From positions 21,439 to 85,438 of the forward strand of contig NZ_JAGYJN010000007.1 of NCBI RefSeq assembly GCF_018402035.1: a stretch of 64,000 bases of DNA. Direction: 5' to 3'. This DNA comes from Roseicyclus sp. (GTDB lineage Bacteria > Pseudomonadota > Alphaproteobacteria > Rhodobacterales > Rhodobacteraceae). Of the stretch, positions 7,555 to 17,194 are shown piece after piece (positions within the stretch are counted from its first letter, which is position 1; each line of letters begins with the position of its first letter). A program made the position numbers and the translations under genes. The notes beneath the pieces were generated by a model, which made no database searches, had not been told where the DNA came from, and saw nothing but the letters and a program-made list of their open reading frames with translations.

Positions 7555-7578
7555 TGCCCTGCCTTTGCAGACAGGGCA
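7555..7578 (-). terminator. Intercistronic hairpin
   Basis: TGCCCTG (7555-7561) pairs with CAGGGCA (7572-7578) around a 10-base loop, between the chimeric gene and the FAH-family gene. There is no T-run, so it may be an attenuator, a processing stem or a weak terminator remnant of the lost permease gene. Confidence 0.35.
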
Positions 7579-7585
7579 ACAGCCT

Positions 7586-8089
7586 TCAGCTGTCGGTCAA
7601 GGTGCTGGATTTGTGCCAGAACACGAAACGGCGCTGGGTCCAGACCACGGCCATGAAGATCACGAGCCCGATGATGCTGAGATAGATGATCAGCGCAAAC
7701 ACCCGCGCGGTATCGAGATTGGAGGCGGGCGCATCGGGCAGAACCATGGTGTCGCCCTGTCCGATCACGGCGTTCGAGACCTTGTGAAAGGCGTTGATCG
7801 GCGGCGGTTCGGGCAGGGTGCCGTCTTCCATGTAGTTGGTTGCCATGCACACGATGTTGCGCGGACGCGGTAGCGGCGCGCGGATGCGGATTGAGGTCAG
7901 CGGCACGCCAGCGGCGGTTTTCACATGCGCCTCAATCCGGGCGCGGTAGCTGTCGAACTGCGCGATCAGCGCTGCCATCAGATCTTCGCGCATTAGATGC
8001 GGTAGGTCGGTCAGCAGGGCCGTCACATTGACGCCCTCATCGCCCCGCAGCACGAAAACTTCGTGGTCATTGCCGTAAAACAGCCGCAT
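7586..8089 (-). pseudogene. Chimera: FAH-family N-terminal part fused in frame to an ABC permease C-terminus
   Basis: A 167-aa open frame made of two unrelated pieces. Residues 1 to about 123 (from MRLFYGND) match the N-terminal part of an FAH-family hydrolase, through NIVCMATNYMEDGTLPEPPP and the region NAVIGQGDTMVLPDAPAS. There the expected metal-binding E-x-E segment stops. The remaining ~45 residues (NLDTARVFALIIYLSIIGLVIF...) match the last membrane helix and tail of SsuC-type ABC permeases. The junction is near 7720. The most likely origin is a deletion that removed the hydrolase C-terminus and most of an ABC operon. The hydrolase cannot be active. The start at 8089 has GGGGGG upstream and an intact promoter region divergent from the GntR gene. 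Confidence 0.75.
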
Positions 8090-8120
8090 GCATTTCCCCC
8101 CCTTGCCGACCGAAGCCATG

Positions 8121-8214
8121 ATTCTATCTTGCTTTTTTCATAGAATTGTCGATTATTTTGTAAACGGCAAACTATTTTCGAAAAATTTGCTGTGAGCCTC
8201 GACTTGTCGAGGCT
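8121..8214. promoter_or_regulatory. Divergent promoter region with inverted repeats
   Basis: Between the chimeric gene and the divergent GntR gene lies AT-rich DNA with two symmetrical sites. ATTCTAT (8121-8127) faces ATAGAAT (8140-8146). AGCCTCGAC (8195-8203) faces GTCGAGGCT (8206-8214). One may be the operator of the neighbouring FCD-type regulator; the second is also a good small hairpin. I cannot place -10 and -35 boxes with confidence. Confidence 0.4.
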
Positions 8215-8366
8215 TTGCCTCCGAAACCGCCGCTTGGCGAGCTAAGGAAACGTGTAGGAATAAGGGGCTTTTCCGCTGTATTCATGCGGACTTGCCTGAT
8301 CGGGGCGGATGGCTTAGGTGCGAGCCGTTCTGCCGATTAGGGCATGGCGGTCATCGGGATCAGGAT

Positions 8367-9047
8367 ATGTCTGACAAGGCACAATCGCTTGGAATTTCGG
8401 TCTTTCACGAGATCAAGCGCGATATCTTGATGGCCATTCTGCCGCCTTGCCAGAAGCTCGGGCTGAAGATGCTATCGGATCGTTATAACTGCGGCAACTC
8501 GCCGATCCGTGAAGCGCTCAATCAATTAACGGTCGAAGGCTGGGTACAGCGTATTGATAAGCGAGGTTTTTTTGTAGCCGATGCCTCGGCAGCCGATTTT
8601 GACGACATCTTGCGAAACCGCTGTCTGCTCGAAGGTGAGGCACTGCGCCGATCAATTGAACTTGGTGATCAGCAGTGGGAAGAACAAGTTCTCGTGGCTC
8701 ATTTTCGTATGAACGCTTTGGACCGCGACGCCGATGATCAGCCCGGCAGCGCCGTCTCGGCCTGGGAAGTGGCCCATCGCAATTTTCATCAGGCGTTAAT
8801 CTCGGCTTGCGGGTCGCGTATCCTGCTCGAAAACTGTGCTCGGCTCTATGAATTGAACATCCGTTACCGCGTCTTGGCGCGGCGTAGGTCACGTATCGTG
8901 CGTAACGTCGTTAATGAGCATGACGCTATAAAAGATCTCGCGCTCATGCGGGATTCAGCTGGTGCAGTCGATATGCTAGTAAAACACTACGTCGCGACCG
9001 GTGAGTTCCTATTTCCTACCGCCCCCCCCTCCGATAAGGCAGGTTAA
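8367..9047 (+). CDS. GntR family regulator, FCD (FadR) subfamily
   Basis: A 226-aa DNA-binding regulator. The N-terminal winged helix-turn-helix spans about residues 10-72 (HEIKRDILMAILPP...SPIREALNQLTVEGWVQ.IDKRGFFV), and an FCD effector domain follows with the metal-binding pattern spread over FHQALISACGSRILL and the C-terminal EHDAI. FCD proteins usually sense small carboxylates. It is transcribed away from the chimeric hydrolase gene and is clearly a paralogue of the regulator at 12543-13283. Its original target operon seems partly deleted. The start was set at the ATG after CAGGAT, where the conserved part begins; the longer frame is not supported. Confidence 0.87.
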   Translation: MSDKAQSLGISVFHEIKRDILMAILPPCQKLGLKMLSDRYNCGNSPIREALNQLTVEGWVQRIDKRGFFVADASAADFDDILRNRCLLEGEALRRSIELGDQQWEEQVLVAHFRMNALDRDADDQPGSAVSAWEVAHRNFHQALISACGSRILLENCARLYELNIRYRVLARRRSRIVRNVVNEHDAIKDLALMRDSAGAVDMLVKHYVATGEFLFPTAPPSDKAG

Positions 9048-9633
9048 CGGTAGTGATAAGGCATCCATAGGTTTGTCGCCTGGCATAGGAACATTCATTC
9101 CATTCGATCGTGACACGGTCTTTAGATGCGCAGCGCCGCTATTTGCCTTTACCTTGACCACGCCGACTGAGACGCGCCTATTGTTCTAGACGCTTGCTTT
9201 GTTCAGTTTTTGCTGTCTGAATTCGAAGTCAAAAGGCGCTGGATCGACAACACCTTCATCGACCGCTTTTGCGGGCTCTGGCGTAAGAGTGCGCCTACCT
9301 GCACGCTTGGGAGACCCAACCGCAGGCAAAGGTAGATGTCGGCCGCTGGATCGCTTTTACACTCATCAGCGGCATCAAACCGCCCATGTCGGACAGCCGC
9401 CTGCATTGGTCCAGTTGGGTGCATTCGAAACCGACCAGGTGAAGGCATTATCAGAAGATGATCACACTCCTGAACGGGCCAGAACGGCCCAACATAATTC
9501 GATCCAGCCCCGGCTGAGCCTGCATAGTTGTCCTGCCGGACAGCAGCTCTCGTATCCCGCGAAAGCCAAGGTTCATTCTAAGAGAAGCTTAAATCAATTA
9601 GAAAGCTGTCCGACAGTTGGGGAGCGGCTCAAC
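9048..9633. other. IS-scarred spacer between regulator and hydrolase genes
   Basis: Apart from the decayed IS3-family transposase piece listed separately (9228-9460), I see no gene in these 586 bases. The open frame that runs to 9723 crosses into the neighbouring hydrolase gene antisense and is not credible. Confidence 0.6.
9228..9460 (+). pseudogene. Decayed IS3-family transposase OrfB (C-terminal fragment)
   Basis: Pieces of the IS3 OrfB integrase core are readable in more than one frame. RRWIDNTFIDRF corresponds to the usual WxDNxxIERxWRS-like segment, then VRVRLPARLGDPTAGKGR, then QRHQTAHVGQPPA corresponds to the usual YNxxRPHxALGxxPPA. At least two frameshifts separate them, and the N-terminal half is missing. 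It is an old insertion remnant inside the island. Confidence 0.65.
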
Positions 9634-10554
9634 CTATTTGTAAACAGCCGCCGGCGTTTCGAAGAAAGATTGCAAGATGTGATACACCGTCATGTAGTTC
9701 TTTTGCTGGATCGAGGCGTGTGAAATCCCCTGCATCACCGAAAACTGCTTGTCAGGGTGGGGCAACGCCTTGAAGAAGGCCAACAGATCATCGATCCCCG
9801 CGATGCCGTCATATTCCCCGCGCATTACCAGCGTAGGCATGGTCAGGCGGCTGGGGTCGGTCACTGGAAGATTGGCGCACATATCTAGGTAAGTGCCGGT
9901 CGGAACGCTGTCATCCAGCGCCACAATGGCCTCGGCAAAGGCTTCAATCACCTTGTCCTCAGCGCAGCCGGGATGGTCGCGATTGAAAATCGACCAGACG
10001 AAATCGCGGTCGATAGGGCGGCGTTCGCCTGTTTGCCAGCGCGCAAGGTTTTGGGCGCGCTGTGCCAATGTCGGGCTTCCCTCGCCTGTCCAAACCATCG
10101 CATCAAGAGCCAACCGCGCCACCCGCTCGGGCTTGCGCTCGGCGAAATTCGCGGCCCTGAGCGCGCCTGAAGAAATCCCGTAAACCAGGAAGGCGCTCAC
10201 GCCTGTTTCCGCCATGATGTAATCGGTGGCAGCAATCAGGTCATCGCCGCCGGCCGCGATATTGGCGGTCACGGAGGGGTCTTTGTCAGAGCGGCCATAC
10301 CCCTCCATGTCGACACACCAAGTGTCGTAGCCTTGGGAAACGAACCAATCCATCGCCGAGGAATAGGGCCGCCCCGGCACCTGAAGATCAAAGGTTGGCG
10401 TCGAAGCCATGGATGATCCATGCACGAACAGCACCGTTCCCTTGGGCGTCCCCACTGGCACCTTTTTCTGCCACAGGAACAGGGTGACATCGCCCTTTTT
10501 TGTCCAGTGCTCGGTTCCGGAATAGCTCTTTTCGGGCATAACGGGGGTAACCAT
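9634..10554 (-). CDS. Alpha/beta hydrolase
   Basis: A 306-aa alpha/beta-fold hydrolase. The oxyanion motif is FVHGSS (residues 43-48), the nucleophile elbow is G126-I-S128-S-G130, the acid is probably in MRGEYDG, and the base is the His of GISHASI near the C-terminus. There is no signal peptide, so it acts in the cytosol. Substrate is unknown: an ester, a lactone or a C-C bond of a ring-cleavage product would all fit this fold. I choose the ATG at 10554 because AAAGG lies 6 bases upstream; ATG 10560 directly abuts it. It is the last gene of the nine-gene minus-strand operon, 26 bp after the aldo/keto reductase stop. Confidence 0.88.
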   Translation of the reverse strand: MVTPVMPEKSYSGTEHWTKKGDVTLFLWQKKVPVGTPKGTVLFVHGSSMASTPTFDLQVPGRPYSSAMDWFVSQGYDTWCVDMEGYGRSDKDPSVTANIAAGGDDLIAATDYIMAETGVSAFLVYGISSGALRAANFAERKPERVARLALDAMVWTGEGSPTLAQRAQNLARWQTGERRPIDRDFVWSIFNRDHPGCAEDKVIEAFAEAIVALDDSVPTGTYLDMCANLPVTDPSRLTMPTLVMRGEYDGIAGIDDLLAFFKALPHPDKQFSVMQGISHASIQQKNYMTVYHILQSFFETPAAVYK

Positions 10555-10580
10555 GGTCATCCTTTCGTATGGGCGGGCCG

Positions 10581-11582
10581 TTACAGGCCCATTTTTGCAA
10601 GTTGGAATTCGGGGTAACGCAGGCCCGCCGCCACTCCGGGGGAAAAGGCGGCGGACAGGCGGGCGATATCGGACGCGGTCAGATACACAGCGCGCGCTGC
10701 AAGGTTTTCTTCAAGCCAACGGCGGCGTTTCGTGCCGGGGATCGGTACAAGCCCATCCCATTGCGCCAAAAGCCATGCCAGCGCCACCTGCCCATTGCTG
10801 ACGCCATGGGCCGCTGCGATTTCGGCAAGCGGTTCCAACAGCGCCAGATTCTGTTCGAAATTCCCTGCTTGAAAGCGCGGATGGGCGTGGCGGCGGTCGG
10901 TCGGGATCAGATCGTCGCGGCTCGCGAAGGCGCCGGTCAGAAACCCGCGCCCCAAGGGGCTATAAGGCACCAGCCCAACCCCCAACTCCCTGAGAAGCGG
11001 CAAGATCGCCGCCTCAGCATCACGGGTCCAGAGCGAATATTCCATCTGCACTGCAGACAGCGGGTGGGTATCATGGGCACGCCGGATGGTGTCCGGCCCC
11101 GCTTCGCACAGGCCGATGAAACGGATCTTACCTGCCTCGACCAGCCGCGCCATGGCGCCGACCGTATCTTCGATCGCCACATCAGGGTCGATCCGGTGGA
11201 CATAGTAAAGATCGATCACATCAACGCCCAAGCGCCTGAGACTGGCCTCACAGGCTTGCGGTATGTAATCGGGATGACCGTTGGTGCCGCCGCGTTCGCC
11301 GTTCGGGCCGCGGATGTTGCCGAATTTGGATGCGATCACCAGACCATCGCGCATGCCCAGGATTGCACCTGCGATCAGCTCTTCGTTGCGGCCCGCGCCA
11401 TAGGCGTCGGACGTGTCAAAAAGCGTCACGCCCATCTCGATGGCACGCTGGATAGTGGCCACCGATTCCACATCATCGGGCAGGCCATAATCCGACGTCA
11501 TGCCCGAGCAGCCCAGCCCAAGCGTCGAAACCTGCAAGCCCTGCGACCCCAGCGCGCGATAGTCCATCGCCGCCACTGTCAC
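10581..11582 (-). CDS. Aldo/keto reductase, second copy
   Basis: A 333-aa NADPH-dependent TIM-barrel oxidoreductase. The tetrad is visible: Asp and Tyr in [16 protein letters not shown], Lys in LVIASKFG, His in YYVHRIDP. The cofactor-binding C-terminus has [16 protein letters not shown]. It is a tandem paralogue of the upstream gene (similar over the whole length) and overlaps it by 4 bases (ATGA), so the two are translationally coupled. The pair may act on different intermediates or form a functional dimer; this cannot be decided here. Confidence 0.92.
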   Translation of the reverse strand: MTVAAMDYRALGSQGLQVSTLGLGCSGMTSDYGLPDDVESVATIQRAIEMGVTLFDTSDAYGAGRNEELIAGAILGMRDGLVIASKFGNIRGPNGERGGTNGHPDYIPQACEASLRRLGVDVIDLYYVHRIDPDVAIEDTVGAMARLVEAGKIRFIGLCEAGPDTIRRAHDTHPLSAVQMEYSLWTRDAEAAILPLLRELGVGLVPYSPLGRGFLTGAFASRDDLIPTDRRHAHPRFQAGNFEQNLALLEPLAEIAAAHGVSNGQVALAWLLAQWDGLVPIPGTKRRRWLEENLAARAVYLTASDIARLSAAFSPGVAAGLRYPEFQLAKMGL

Positions 11583-12556
11583 AAGTTCACGCGCTTCATC
11601 TGGCCCGCCGGATAGCGGGTGCCCGCCCCAGCCCCTTCGCGGAAAATCCGATCCAGCGTGGCAAGTGTAGAAACCGAGGGAATGATGTCGAGCGCGGCGG
11701 TGTTTTCCTCCAGCCAGCGACGGCGTCGGGTGCCGGGGATGGGCAGGATGTCATCGCCTTGGGCCAAAAGCCACGCCAGCGCCAGTTGGGCCGGGGTGCA
11801 TCCTTCGTGATGGGCGAGTGCTCTGAGTTCTTCCACCAGCGCTACATTGTGCGCAAGGTTTTCCGGCTCAAAGCGGGGATGGTCGCGGCGGCGGTCATCC
11901 TCGGCCATGTCCGCAAGCGTGCCGATGGTGCCAGTCAATAGACCACGCCCCAGCGGCGCATAGGCAACAAAACCGATCCCAAGCGCGCGGCAAGTGGGCA
12001 GGTGTTCGGCCTCAACCCCACGATACCAAAGCGAGTATTCGGTCTGAAGCGCGGTGATCGGATGGGTCGCATGGGCGCGTCGCAACGTCTGGGCCGATGC
12101 CTCCGACAGCCCCAGATGCAAGATTTTGCCCTCAGCCTTGAGGTCGGCCATAGCACCGATCGTGTCTTCGATGGGCACCGTTGGGTCGATACGATGAATG
12201 TAATACAAATCGATCCGGTCCGTACCGAAGCGCTTGAGACTGGCTTCGCAGGCTTCGCGCACATATTCGGGCCGCCCGTTCACATCGCGGCGACCATCGG
12301 GATAGCGAATGTTGCCGAATTTTGTAGCCAGAACAGCCCCATCGCGCCGCCCGGCAAGCGCCCGGCCCACCAGCATCTCGTTCTTGCCGTCGTTATAGGC
12401 ATCGGCGGTGTCGATCATTGTAACACCCAGATCAAGGGCGCGGTGGATCGTTGCCACAGCCTCATCGGGATCGGGTGCGCCATAGATCGGGGTCATGCTC
12501 ATGCAACCCAAGCCGACCGCAGACACCTCGAGAGAACCAATTTTACGCAATTTCAT
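11579..12556 (-). CDS. Aldo/keto reductase, first copy
   Basis: A 325-aa TIM-barrel reductase with [16 protein letters not shown] (Asp, Tyr), [13 protein letters not shown] (Lys), LYYIHRIDP (His) and the C-terminal [16 protein letters not shown] cofactor segment. The start at 12556 begins with [19 protein letters not shown], the normal family N-terminus, and overlaps the 3' end of the GntR gene by 14 bases. The open frame reaching further upstream is inside that regulator. Together with the neighbouring copy it probably reduces a carbonyl or oxidises an alcohol in the substrate pathway of this operon. Confidence 0.92.
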   Translation of the reverse strand: MKLRKIGSLEVSAVGLGCMSMTPIYGAPDPDEAVATIHRALDLGVTMIDTADAYNDGKNEMLVGRALAGRRDGAVLATKFGNIRYPDGRRDVNGRPEYVREACEASLKRFGTDRIDLYYIHRIDPTVPIEDTIGAMADLKAEGKILHLGLSEASAQTLRRAHATHPITALQTEYSLWYRGVEAEHLPTCRALGIGFVAYAPLGRGLLTGTIGTLADMAEDDRRRDHPRFEPENLAHNVALVEELRALAHHEGCTPAQLALAWLLAQGDDILPIPGTRRRRWLEENTAALDIIPSVSTLATLDRIFREGAGAGTRYPAGQMKRVNL

Positions 12557-13283
12557 GGGACATACCTTTGGTGTTCTGAAAAATATGGGACATATCAAGA
12601 CCTAGACCGGCCGGCACAATCGTAGCCGCCAGCACAGCGTCGCCTGTTTGTCGGTAATGATCGATCAGCGCTTGCGCCGCGCCTTGGGGGGATCGCTCCA
12701 ATGCCAGATCGCACAGCTTTTTATGCTCGGCCTCGACCGACCGGGCCGAGCCCTGAACCGTACGGGCGAAAAAGCGATAGCGGTTGTTCAAGTCGTGCAA
12801 TCTTTCGCAGGTTTCCAGCAATATCCGCGAAGGGCAGGCCGACAAAAGCGCCATATGAAAGCGTTTATGCGCTGCTTCCCAATCGGGATTAGGCTGCCGC
12901 AATCCATCTTTGCCCTGTGTGTCGCGCTTAAGGTTGCTGAGCCGAAAATGTGCGATCAGCACGCGCTCTTCCCATTCGGCATCACCCAAGGCGATGGATT
13001 GCCTCAGCGCCTCGCTTTCCATGAAGCCACGGTTGAACAAGATATCTGCGAAATCATGCGCTGAGATTCCCGCTACGAAAAATCCGCGCCGATCGATACG
13101 CTCGACCAGCCCTTCCGAGGCCAGCCGCGTCAGCGCCTCGCGCACAGGAGAGGCGCCACAGGCGTATAGTCCGCTCAACAGTTTGAGCGAGAGCTTTTCA
13201 CCGGGTTTTAGCCGCGCGGTCAGAATGTCGCTACGAATGGTTTCCACGAGGGAAATACCAATAGATTGCGTTGCGCTGGCCAT
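12543..13283 (-). CDS. GntR family regulator, FCD subfamily, within the catabolic operon
   Basis: A 246-aa regulator with a winged helix ([58 protein letters not shown]) and an FCD domain ([25 protein letters not shown]). It is closely related to the regulator at 8367-9047, so one is likely a duplicate or both come from one recombined cluster. The ATG at 13283 has AAAGGAG 6 bases upstream. It sits inside the minus-strand operon between tctC and the aldo/keto reductases, which suggests autoregulation of the whole unit. The effector is probably a carboxylate intermediate. Confidence 0.88.
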   Translation of the reverse strand: MASATQSIGISLVETIRSDILTARLKPGEKLSLKLLSGLYACGASPVREALTRLASEGLVERIDRRGFFVAGISAHDFADILFNRGFMESEALRQSIALGDAEWEERVLIAHFRLSNLKRDTQGKDGLRQPNPDWEAAHKRFHMALLSACPSRILLETCERLHDLNNRYRFFARTVQGSARSVEAEHKKLCDLALERSPQGAAQALIDHYRQTGDAVLAATIVPAGLGLDMSHIFQNTKGMSHEIA

Positions 13284-13344
13284 GAGGCTCCTTTGATTAG
13301 GGAAACCGGCGACACAGGGTCGCCGGTTTGCTGTTATGCCTATG

Positions 13345-14358
13345 TCAGCTGGCGCGTAGGCGATCCGCATAGCGGCGCGCCAGTTCGATCGTATCCGCGA
13401 CGATCTTCTGGCAGACCACCTCGTCGCCGTATTCCACCCCTTCGAATGGATAATTCGCGGCTGCGAAATTGGCACGCAACTCGGTGTTGTCAAAGCTCGC
13501 CCGGATCGAATTGACCAAACGTTCCCGCACTTCGGGCATGGTTTCCCAAACCTCTGTGTGCATGGCGAAACCATTGGCCAGTTCCAGCTCGGGAATGGTT
13601 GTGCCGAACACATCGTTGATCAGCGGCGCATTCCCCATTTGGGCGTTGAACGCCTCGACCGAGCGGAATGTTCCCAATACGCGCACCTGATCGCCGAGGC
13701 TGATGGCAACACCGGCCGTCAATACCGCCGCATCGGTTTCACCGGTGATAACCGCCATGGAAGTTGGATTGCCACCGCCATAGGGGATCATATTGAAATC
13801 AGCGCCCATGGCATCGGCCAACGACAGCATCCCGATGGTACCTGGATGCGGCAGGCGGCTGGTGGCGATGTTCACTGTGCGCTTTTTGCCTTCATCGACG
13901 AGTTGCTCGATCGACTGGATCGGGCTGTTGGCCCCGACGTAACATACGATGGGCGTGCCGCCGGTCTTGGCAAAGTGGATGATATCACCGGGCAGATCAT
14001 AATTGGTGTTTTGCGTCGCAAAGGTGATGATCTCGGGGTGCATGTTGGAATAGAGCAGGTTGTAGCCGTCCTTATCGCGGCGCTGGGCATAGAGCTCGTA
14101 TCCCACCTGACCACCAGCGCCGGGATGGAATTCATATTCGAACTCCACGCCCAGATCGGTGCGCATCACATTGGTAAAAGCGCGCGCCGTGGTTTCCGCG
14201 CCGCCACCTTGACCCGTGGCGATCACGATATTGATGTTTCGTGTCGGATAGGCTCCCTGCGCCCGCAGGATCGCAGGGGCAAACAAGCTGGCTGCCCCAA
14301 TCGTCGCCCCGGTTCCCAGAATACTACGCCTGCTGAATGTCTTGAGTGTCTTGGCCAT
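13345..14358 (-). CDS. tctC: Tripartite tricarboxylate transporter substrate-binding protein (TctC/Bug family)
   Basis: A 337-aa periplasmic binding protein that delivers a carboxylate to TctAB. The N-terminus has a twin-arginine motif S9-R-R-S-I-L followed by a hydrophobic stretch and an AQG cleavage region, so it is probably exported by Tat. The Bug-fold beta strand and anion loop are visible (INIVIATGQGGGAETTAR and GAGGQVGYELYAQ). Ligand class is usually di- or tricarboxylates or aromatic acids. It lies 50 bp after the LVIVD gene and 61 bp before the GntR gene in the same transcript. Separation of tctC from tctBA by an unrelated gene is unusual. Confidence 0.9.
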   Translation of the reverse strand: MAKTLKTFSRRSILGTGATIGAASLFAPAILRAQGAYPTRNINIVIATGQGGGAETTARAFTNVMRTDLGVEFEYEFHPGAGGQVGYELYAQRRDKDGYNLLYSNMHPEIITFATQNTNYDLPGDIIHFAKTGGTPIVCYVGANSPIQSIEQLVDEGKKRTVNIATSRLPHPGTIGMLSLADAMGADFNMIPYGGGNPTSMAVITGETDAAVLTAGVAISLGDQVRVLGTFRSVEAFNAQMGNAPLINDVFGTTIPELELANGFAMHTEVWETMPEVRERLVNSIRASFDNTELRANFAAANYPFEGVEYGDEVVCQKIVADTIELARRYADRLRAS

Positions 14359-14408
14359 GATGTCCTCCCTAATTGGATTTGGCCTTGCGCCATTCCGTCC
14401 GAAGCTGA

Positions 14409-15680
14409 TCAGCCCGGCCGGAATTCCAGAATGTCGAGCCCTTCCAGCCGGTCGATCAGATAGACCAGCCCCCGGTCATCGACGTAAACGTCATTGCTTT
14501 GTGGGGTCGCGTGCCCGCTTGTGGGTGTGGGGATGAAGTGACCCACCTCGGTCGGGTCTTTGGGATTTGACAGGTCGACCGCCCGCAGCCCCCCAGCAAA
14601 CCACGCGCAAAACAGCGTGTTGTCGTAAAAGGTCTCGGCGTATTGATGCAGCCCGAACCGCCCCCCTGCCGCGGCAAAGGGGGTATCCAACTCGCCCACA
14701 TGAAAGGTCGCGGCATAGCGGATGTCGGAAAGATCGGTGACATCAAACACCCATAGATGGGCCGGAAGCTGACCTTGTTTATGGGCGTGTTCTTCATCGG
14801 CGGCCACAGCGTAGCGGCGCCCGCCTATCGGGGACAGCAGCGGCTTGATCGTGTGGGTCGGATGCTTGCTCGGCGGGTGGTAGTCAAAGGATGCGATCGT
14901 TTTCATCGCTGTGATGTCGGTGGCATCCACCACACGAAACCCCGCATGCCAGCACGAGGCCCACAGCTCATTGCCGACGCGTTGGGTGTGGTGCAGCCGC
15001 TGTTGATAGCCTTTCCAGGTAGGGCGAGCGCCGTCGAAATTCTCTTGCTCGGGCATCCACCAGCGTCCTACCTCGACCGGCTTGGTTGGATCGGCGTAAT
15101 CATAGACGACAAGAATATTGCCGACAAACCCGGGCATCTCGGTCGACATATAAAGATAGCGTTCATCAATATCGAAGCGGTGAACGCCGAAGCCATGGGT
15201 CTTTTGATGGCACAGCAAGCGCGGATTGGTGCGATCCTTGATGTCGTAGATGCGAAACCCGCCATCATGATAGCCGCGTTTGGCGCTTTCGCGCAGCGTC
15301 GGAATATCGGCCAAGGTCACACCCAGAAATGCCGCCAATTCGGCATCGCTGGGATCGCGCCCCTCGCGGGCTTGCATATGGGCCGTATGTTCAAGCAGCC
15401 CTTCACCTTTGCGGTGGAAGTGGCGCTTATTTTGTTCATGGTTGACGATCATTAGATCGCCGCAAACCCGCACCTTGTGGCTGTGGGACCAAGGATCATC
15501 CATCGCCACATGGGCCACGACCTTGGGCATACGCGGATCCCTGATGTCGATGATGCTGGTGCCGTTGGGGGCATCCATGTGGCCGACGTAAGCATAGCCG
15601 CCCTCGACCCGCACCTGACCGCCGCCAGGAATGTTGAGCCGGGCAAGGCTTGTAAAATTCTTCGCCAAAGTCGCGCCCAT
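14409..15680 (-). CDS. LVIVD-repeat beta-propeller protein
   Basis: A 423-aa protein made of repeated blades that end in patterns such as TSIIDIRDPRMPKVV, FRIYDIKDRTNPRLL, LVVYDYADPTKPVEV, FRVVDATDITAMKTI, LWVFDVTDLSDIRYA and LRAVDLSNPKDPTEV. These are LVIVD repeats and predict a beta propeller. It has no signal peptide, so it is probably cytosolic. Histidines are frequent on the predicted face (WSHSHKVRV, NHEQNKRHFHRKGEG, SCWHAGF, HPTHTIKP, LHQYAETFYDN), which could bind a metal as in selenium-binding-protein-like propellers; this is inference. It lies 1 bp after tctA and 50 bp before tctC, so it belongs to the transport/catabolic operon. Activity unknown; a hydrolase or lactonase role is possible. 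Confidence 0.8.
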   Translation of the reverse strand: MGATLAKNFTSLARLNIPGGGQVRVEGGYAYVGHMDAPNGTSIIDIRDPRMPKVVAHVAMDDPWSHSHKVRVCGDLMIVNHEQNKRHFHRKGEGLLEHTAHMQAREGRDPSDAELAAFLGVTLADIPTLRESAKRGYHDGGFRIYDIKDRTNPRLLCHQKTHGFGVHRFDIDERYLYMSTEMPGFVGNILVVYDYADPTKPVEVGRWWMPEQENFDGARPTWKGYQQRLHHTQRVGNELWASCWHAGFRVVDATDITAMKTIASFDYHPPSKHPTHTIKPLLSPIGGRRYAVAADEEHAHKQGQLPAHLWVFDVTDLSDIRYAATFHVGELDTPFAAAGGRFGLHQYAETFYDNTLFCAWFAGGLRAVDLSNPKDPTEVGHFIPTPTSGHATPQSNDVYVDDRGLVYLIDRLEGLDILEFRPG

Positions 15681-15681
15681 A

Positions 15682-17193
15682 TCAGACCGCCTCCTTTTGT
15701 TTCTTTCTTGCCTGCCAGCTTTTGTAGACCGGCAAGAGAAGCGTGATGATGAGGAACAGCCACAGGATGTTGCCTAGGTTCGAACTGAACAAAATGCCCA
15801 CATCCCCGCGCGAAATGCGCAACGCGCGCATCAGATATTGCTCCATCAGCGGCCCAAGGATGATGCCGATCAAGATCGCGGTAACGTGGTAGCCGGTCTT
15901 GCGCGCCAAATAGCCCAAAAGACCAAAGGCAACCGCCAGCCCCATGTCGAACATATAGGCGCGCGGCACAAAGGCTCCCAAAAGCGTGAAGGCCAAGATC
16001 ATTGGCACAAGGAAGAAAGCCGGAACAGTCGTGACCCGCGACATGTATTGCGCCATTGGAAACATCAACGGGATCATCAAGAGGTAGGTGATGAAGGCCG
16101 CGGTGAAAATGCCATAGGCCAATTCGGGACTGTCGATAAACAGCCGCGGGCCCAGCGTGACGCCATGGTACTGCAACACGACCATCATGATTGCCGCGGT
16201 TGATCCGCCAGGCACACCGATCGCCATCAGCGGAACGAGCGTGCCCGAAGTCACACCATTATTGGCAGCTTCGGGGGCCGCGACCCCCTCGGGGACACCC
16301 GTGCCGAACAACTCGGGCGTTTTTGAGAATGTGCGCGCTTGCTGATACGCGACGAAAGCTGCGATCGAGGCTCCGGCACCCGGAATGATTCCGATAATCA
16401 CCCCAATAAGCGCAGTCCATGTCATCAAGAACCAGCTTCGCAACGCCTCTTTCACTAGCACCCAGACGTCATAAAGTTTCGAGCTGACGACGACATCCAT
16501 GTATTCGTCCTTCAGCACTCGCCCGCGCTCGATCAGAACGAAAACTTCCGAAATTGCAAAAAGCCCGATCAGCGCGGGCACGAGCGGCACGCCGCTATAC
16601 AGCTCCAACATGCCAAAGGTTGCGCGCGGCTCTGAATAAATGAAGTCGGTTCCTATGGCACCGATCAACAGCCCAAGCATACCCGCCAAAAGACCCTTGA
16701 TCATGTCTGCAGCAGCGATCACCGCGATCAGCGTCAGTCCAAAGAGGATGATCACCACCATCTCGACCGAGTGCAGGTAATTTCCGACCTGCGAGAGCAC
16801 CGGCAACAGCGCCAACACGAACATGGTACCGATCAGCCCGCCAAAGATCGAGGCCACGAAACAATAGACCAGCGCGCGCTGTGCCTGACCCTTTTGCGCC
16901 ATCGGATAACCGTCGAGCGTGGTGGCCGCCGCCCCGCCCGTTCCGGGGATATTGACCAAGATAGCGGGAATGCCATTGCCAAGCTGCGAGGCCGAATACA
17001 GCGCCATCATGAAGATCAGCGCCACCTCGACATCCACCGACAAGGTCAGCGGCAGCAAGATGATGATGGTGTTGGCCGCGCTGAAACCAGGGATCGCGCC
17101 GACCAGATTGCCCAGCAAAATGGCCGGGATCATCACCCACCAATATGTCAGCGAGTAGGAGAAAAGACCCAGGATTGTGGAAAATTGTTCCAT
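15682..17193 (-). CDS. tctA: Tripartite tricarboxylate transporter large permease TctA
   Basis: A 503-aa inner-membrane permease with about a dozen hydrophobic segments. The family signature GNLVGAIPGFSAANTIIILLPLT is present near residues 28-50, and the second half carries the internally homologous IPGAGASIAAFVAYQQ, followed by the motif with PEAANNGVTSGTLVPLMAIGVPGGSTAAIM. It imports a carboxylate by coupling to an ion gradient, with TctB and TctC. It begins 1 bp after the tctB stop. Length is normal. Confidence 0.95.
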   Translation of the reverse strand: MEQFSTILGLFSYSLTYWWVMIPAILLGNLVGAIPGFSAANTIIILLPLTLSVDVEVALIFMMALYSASQLGNGIPAILVNIPGTGGAAATTLDGYPMAQKGQAQRALVYCFVASIFGGLIGTMFVLALLPVLSQVGNYLHSVEMVVIILFGLTLIAVIAAADMIKGLLAGMLGLLIGAIGTDFIYSEPRATFGMLELYSGVPLVPALIGLFAISEVFVLIERGRVLKDEYMDVVVSSKLYDVWVLVKEALRSWFLMTWTALIGVIIGIIPGAGASIAAFVAYQQARTFSKTPELFGTGVPEGVAAPEAANNGVTSGTLVPLMAIGVPGGSTAAIMMVVLQYHGVTLGPRLFIDSPELAYGIFTAAFITYLLMIPLMFPMAQYMSRVTTVPAFFLVPMILAFTLLGAFVPRAYMFDMGLAVAFGLLGYLARKTGYHVTAILIGIILGPLMEQYLMRALRISRGDVGILFSSNLGNILWLFLIITLLLPVYKSWQARKKQKEAV

Positions 17194-17194
17194 G

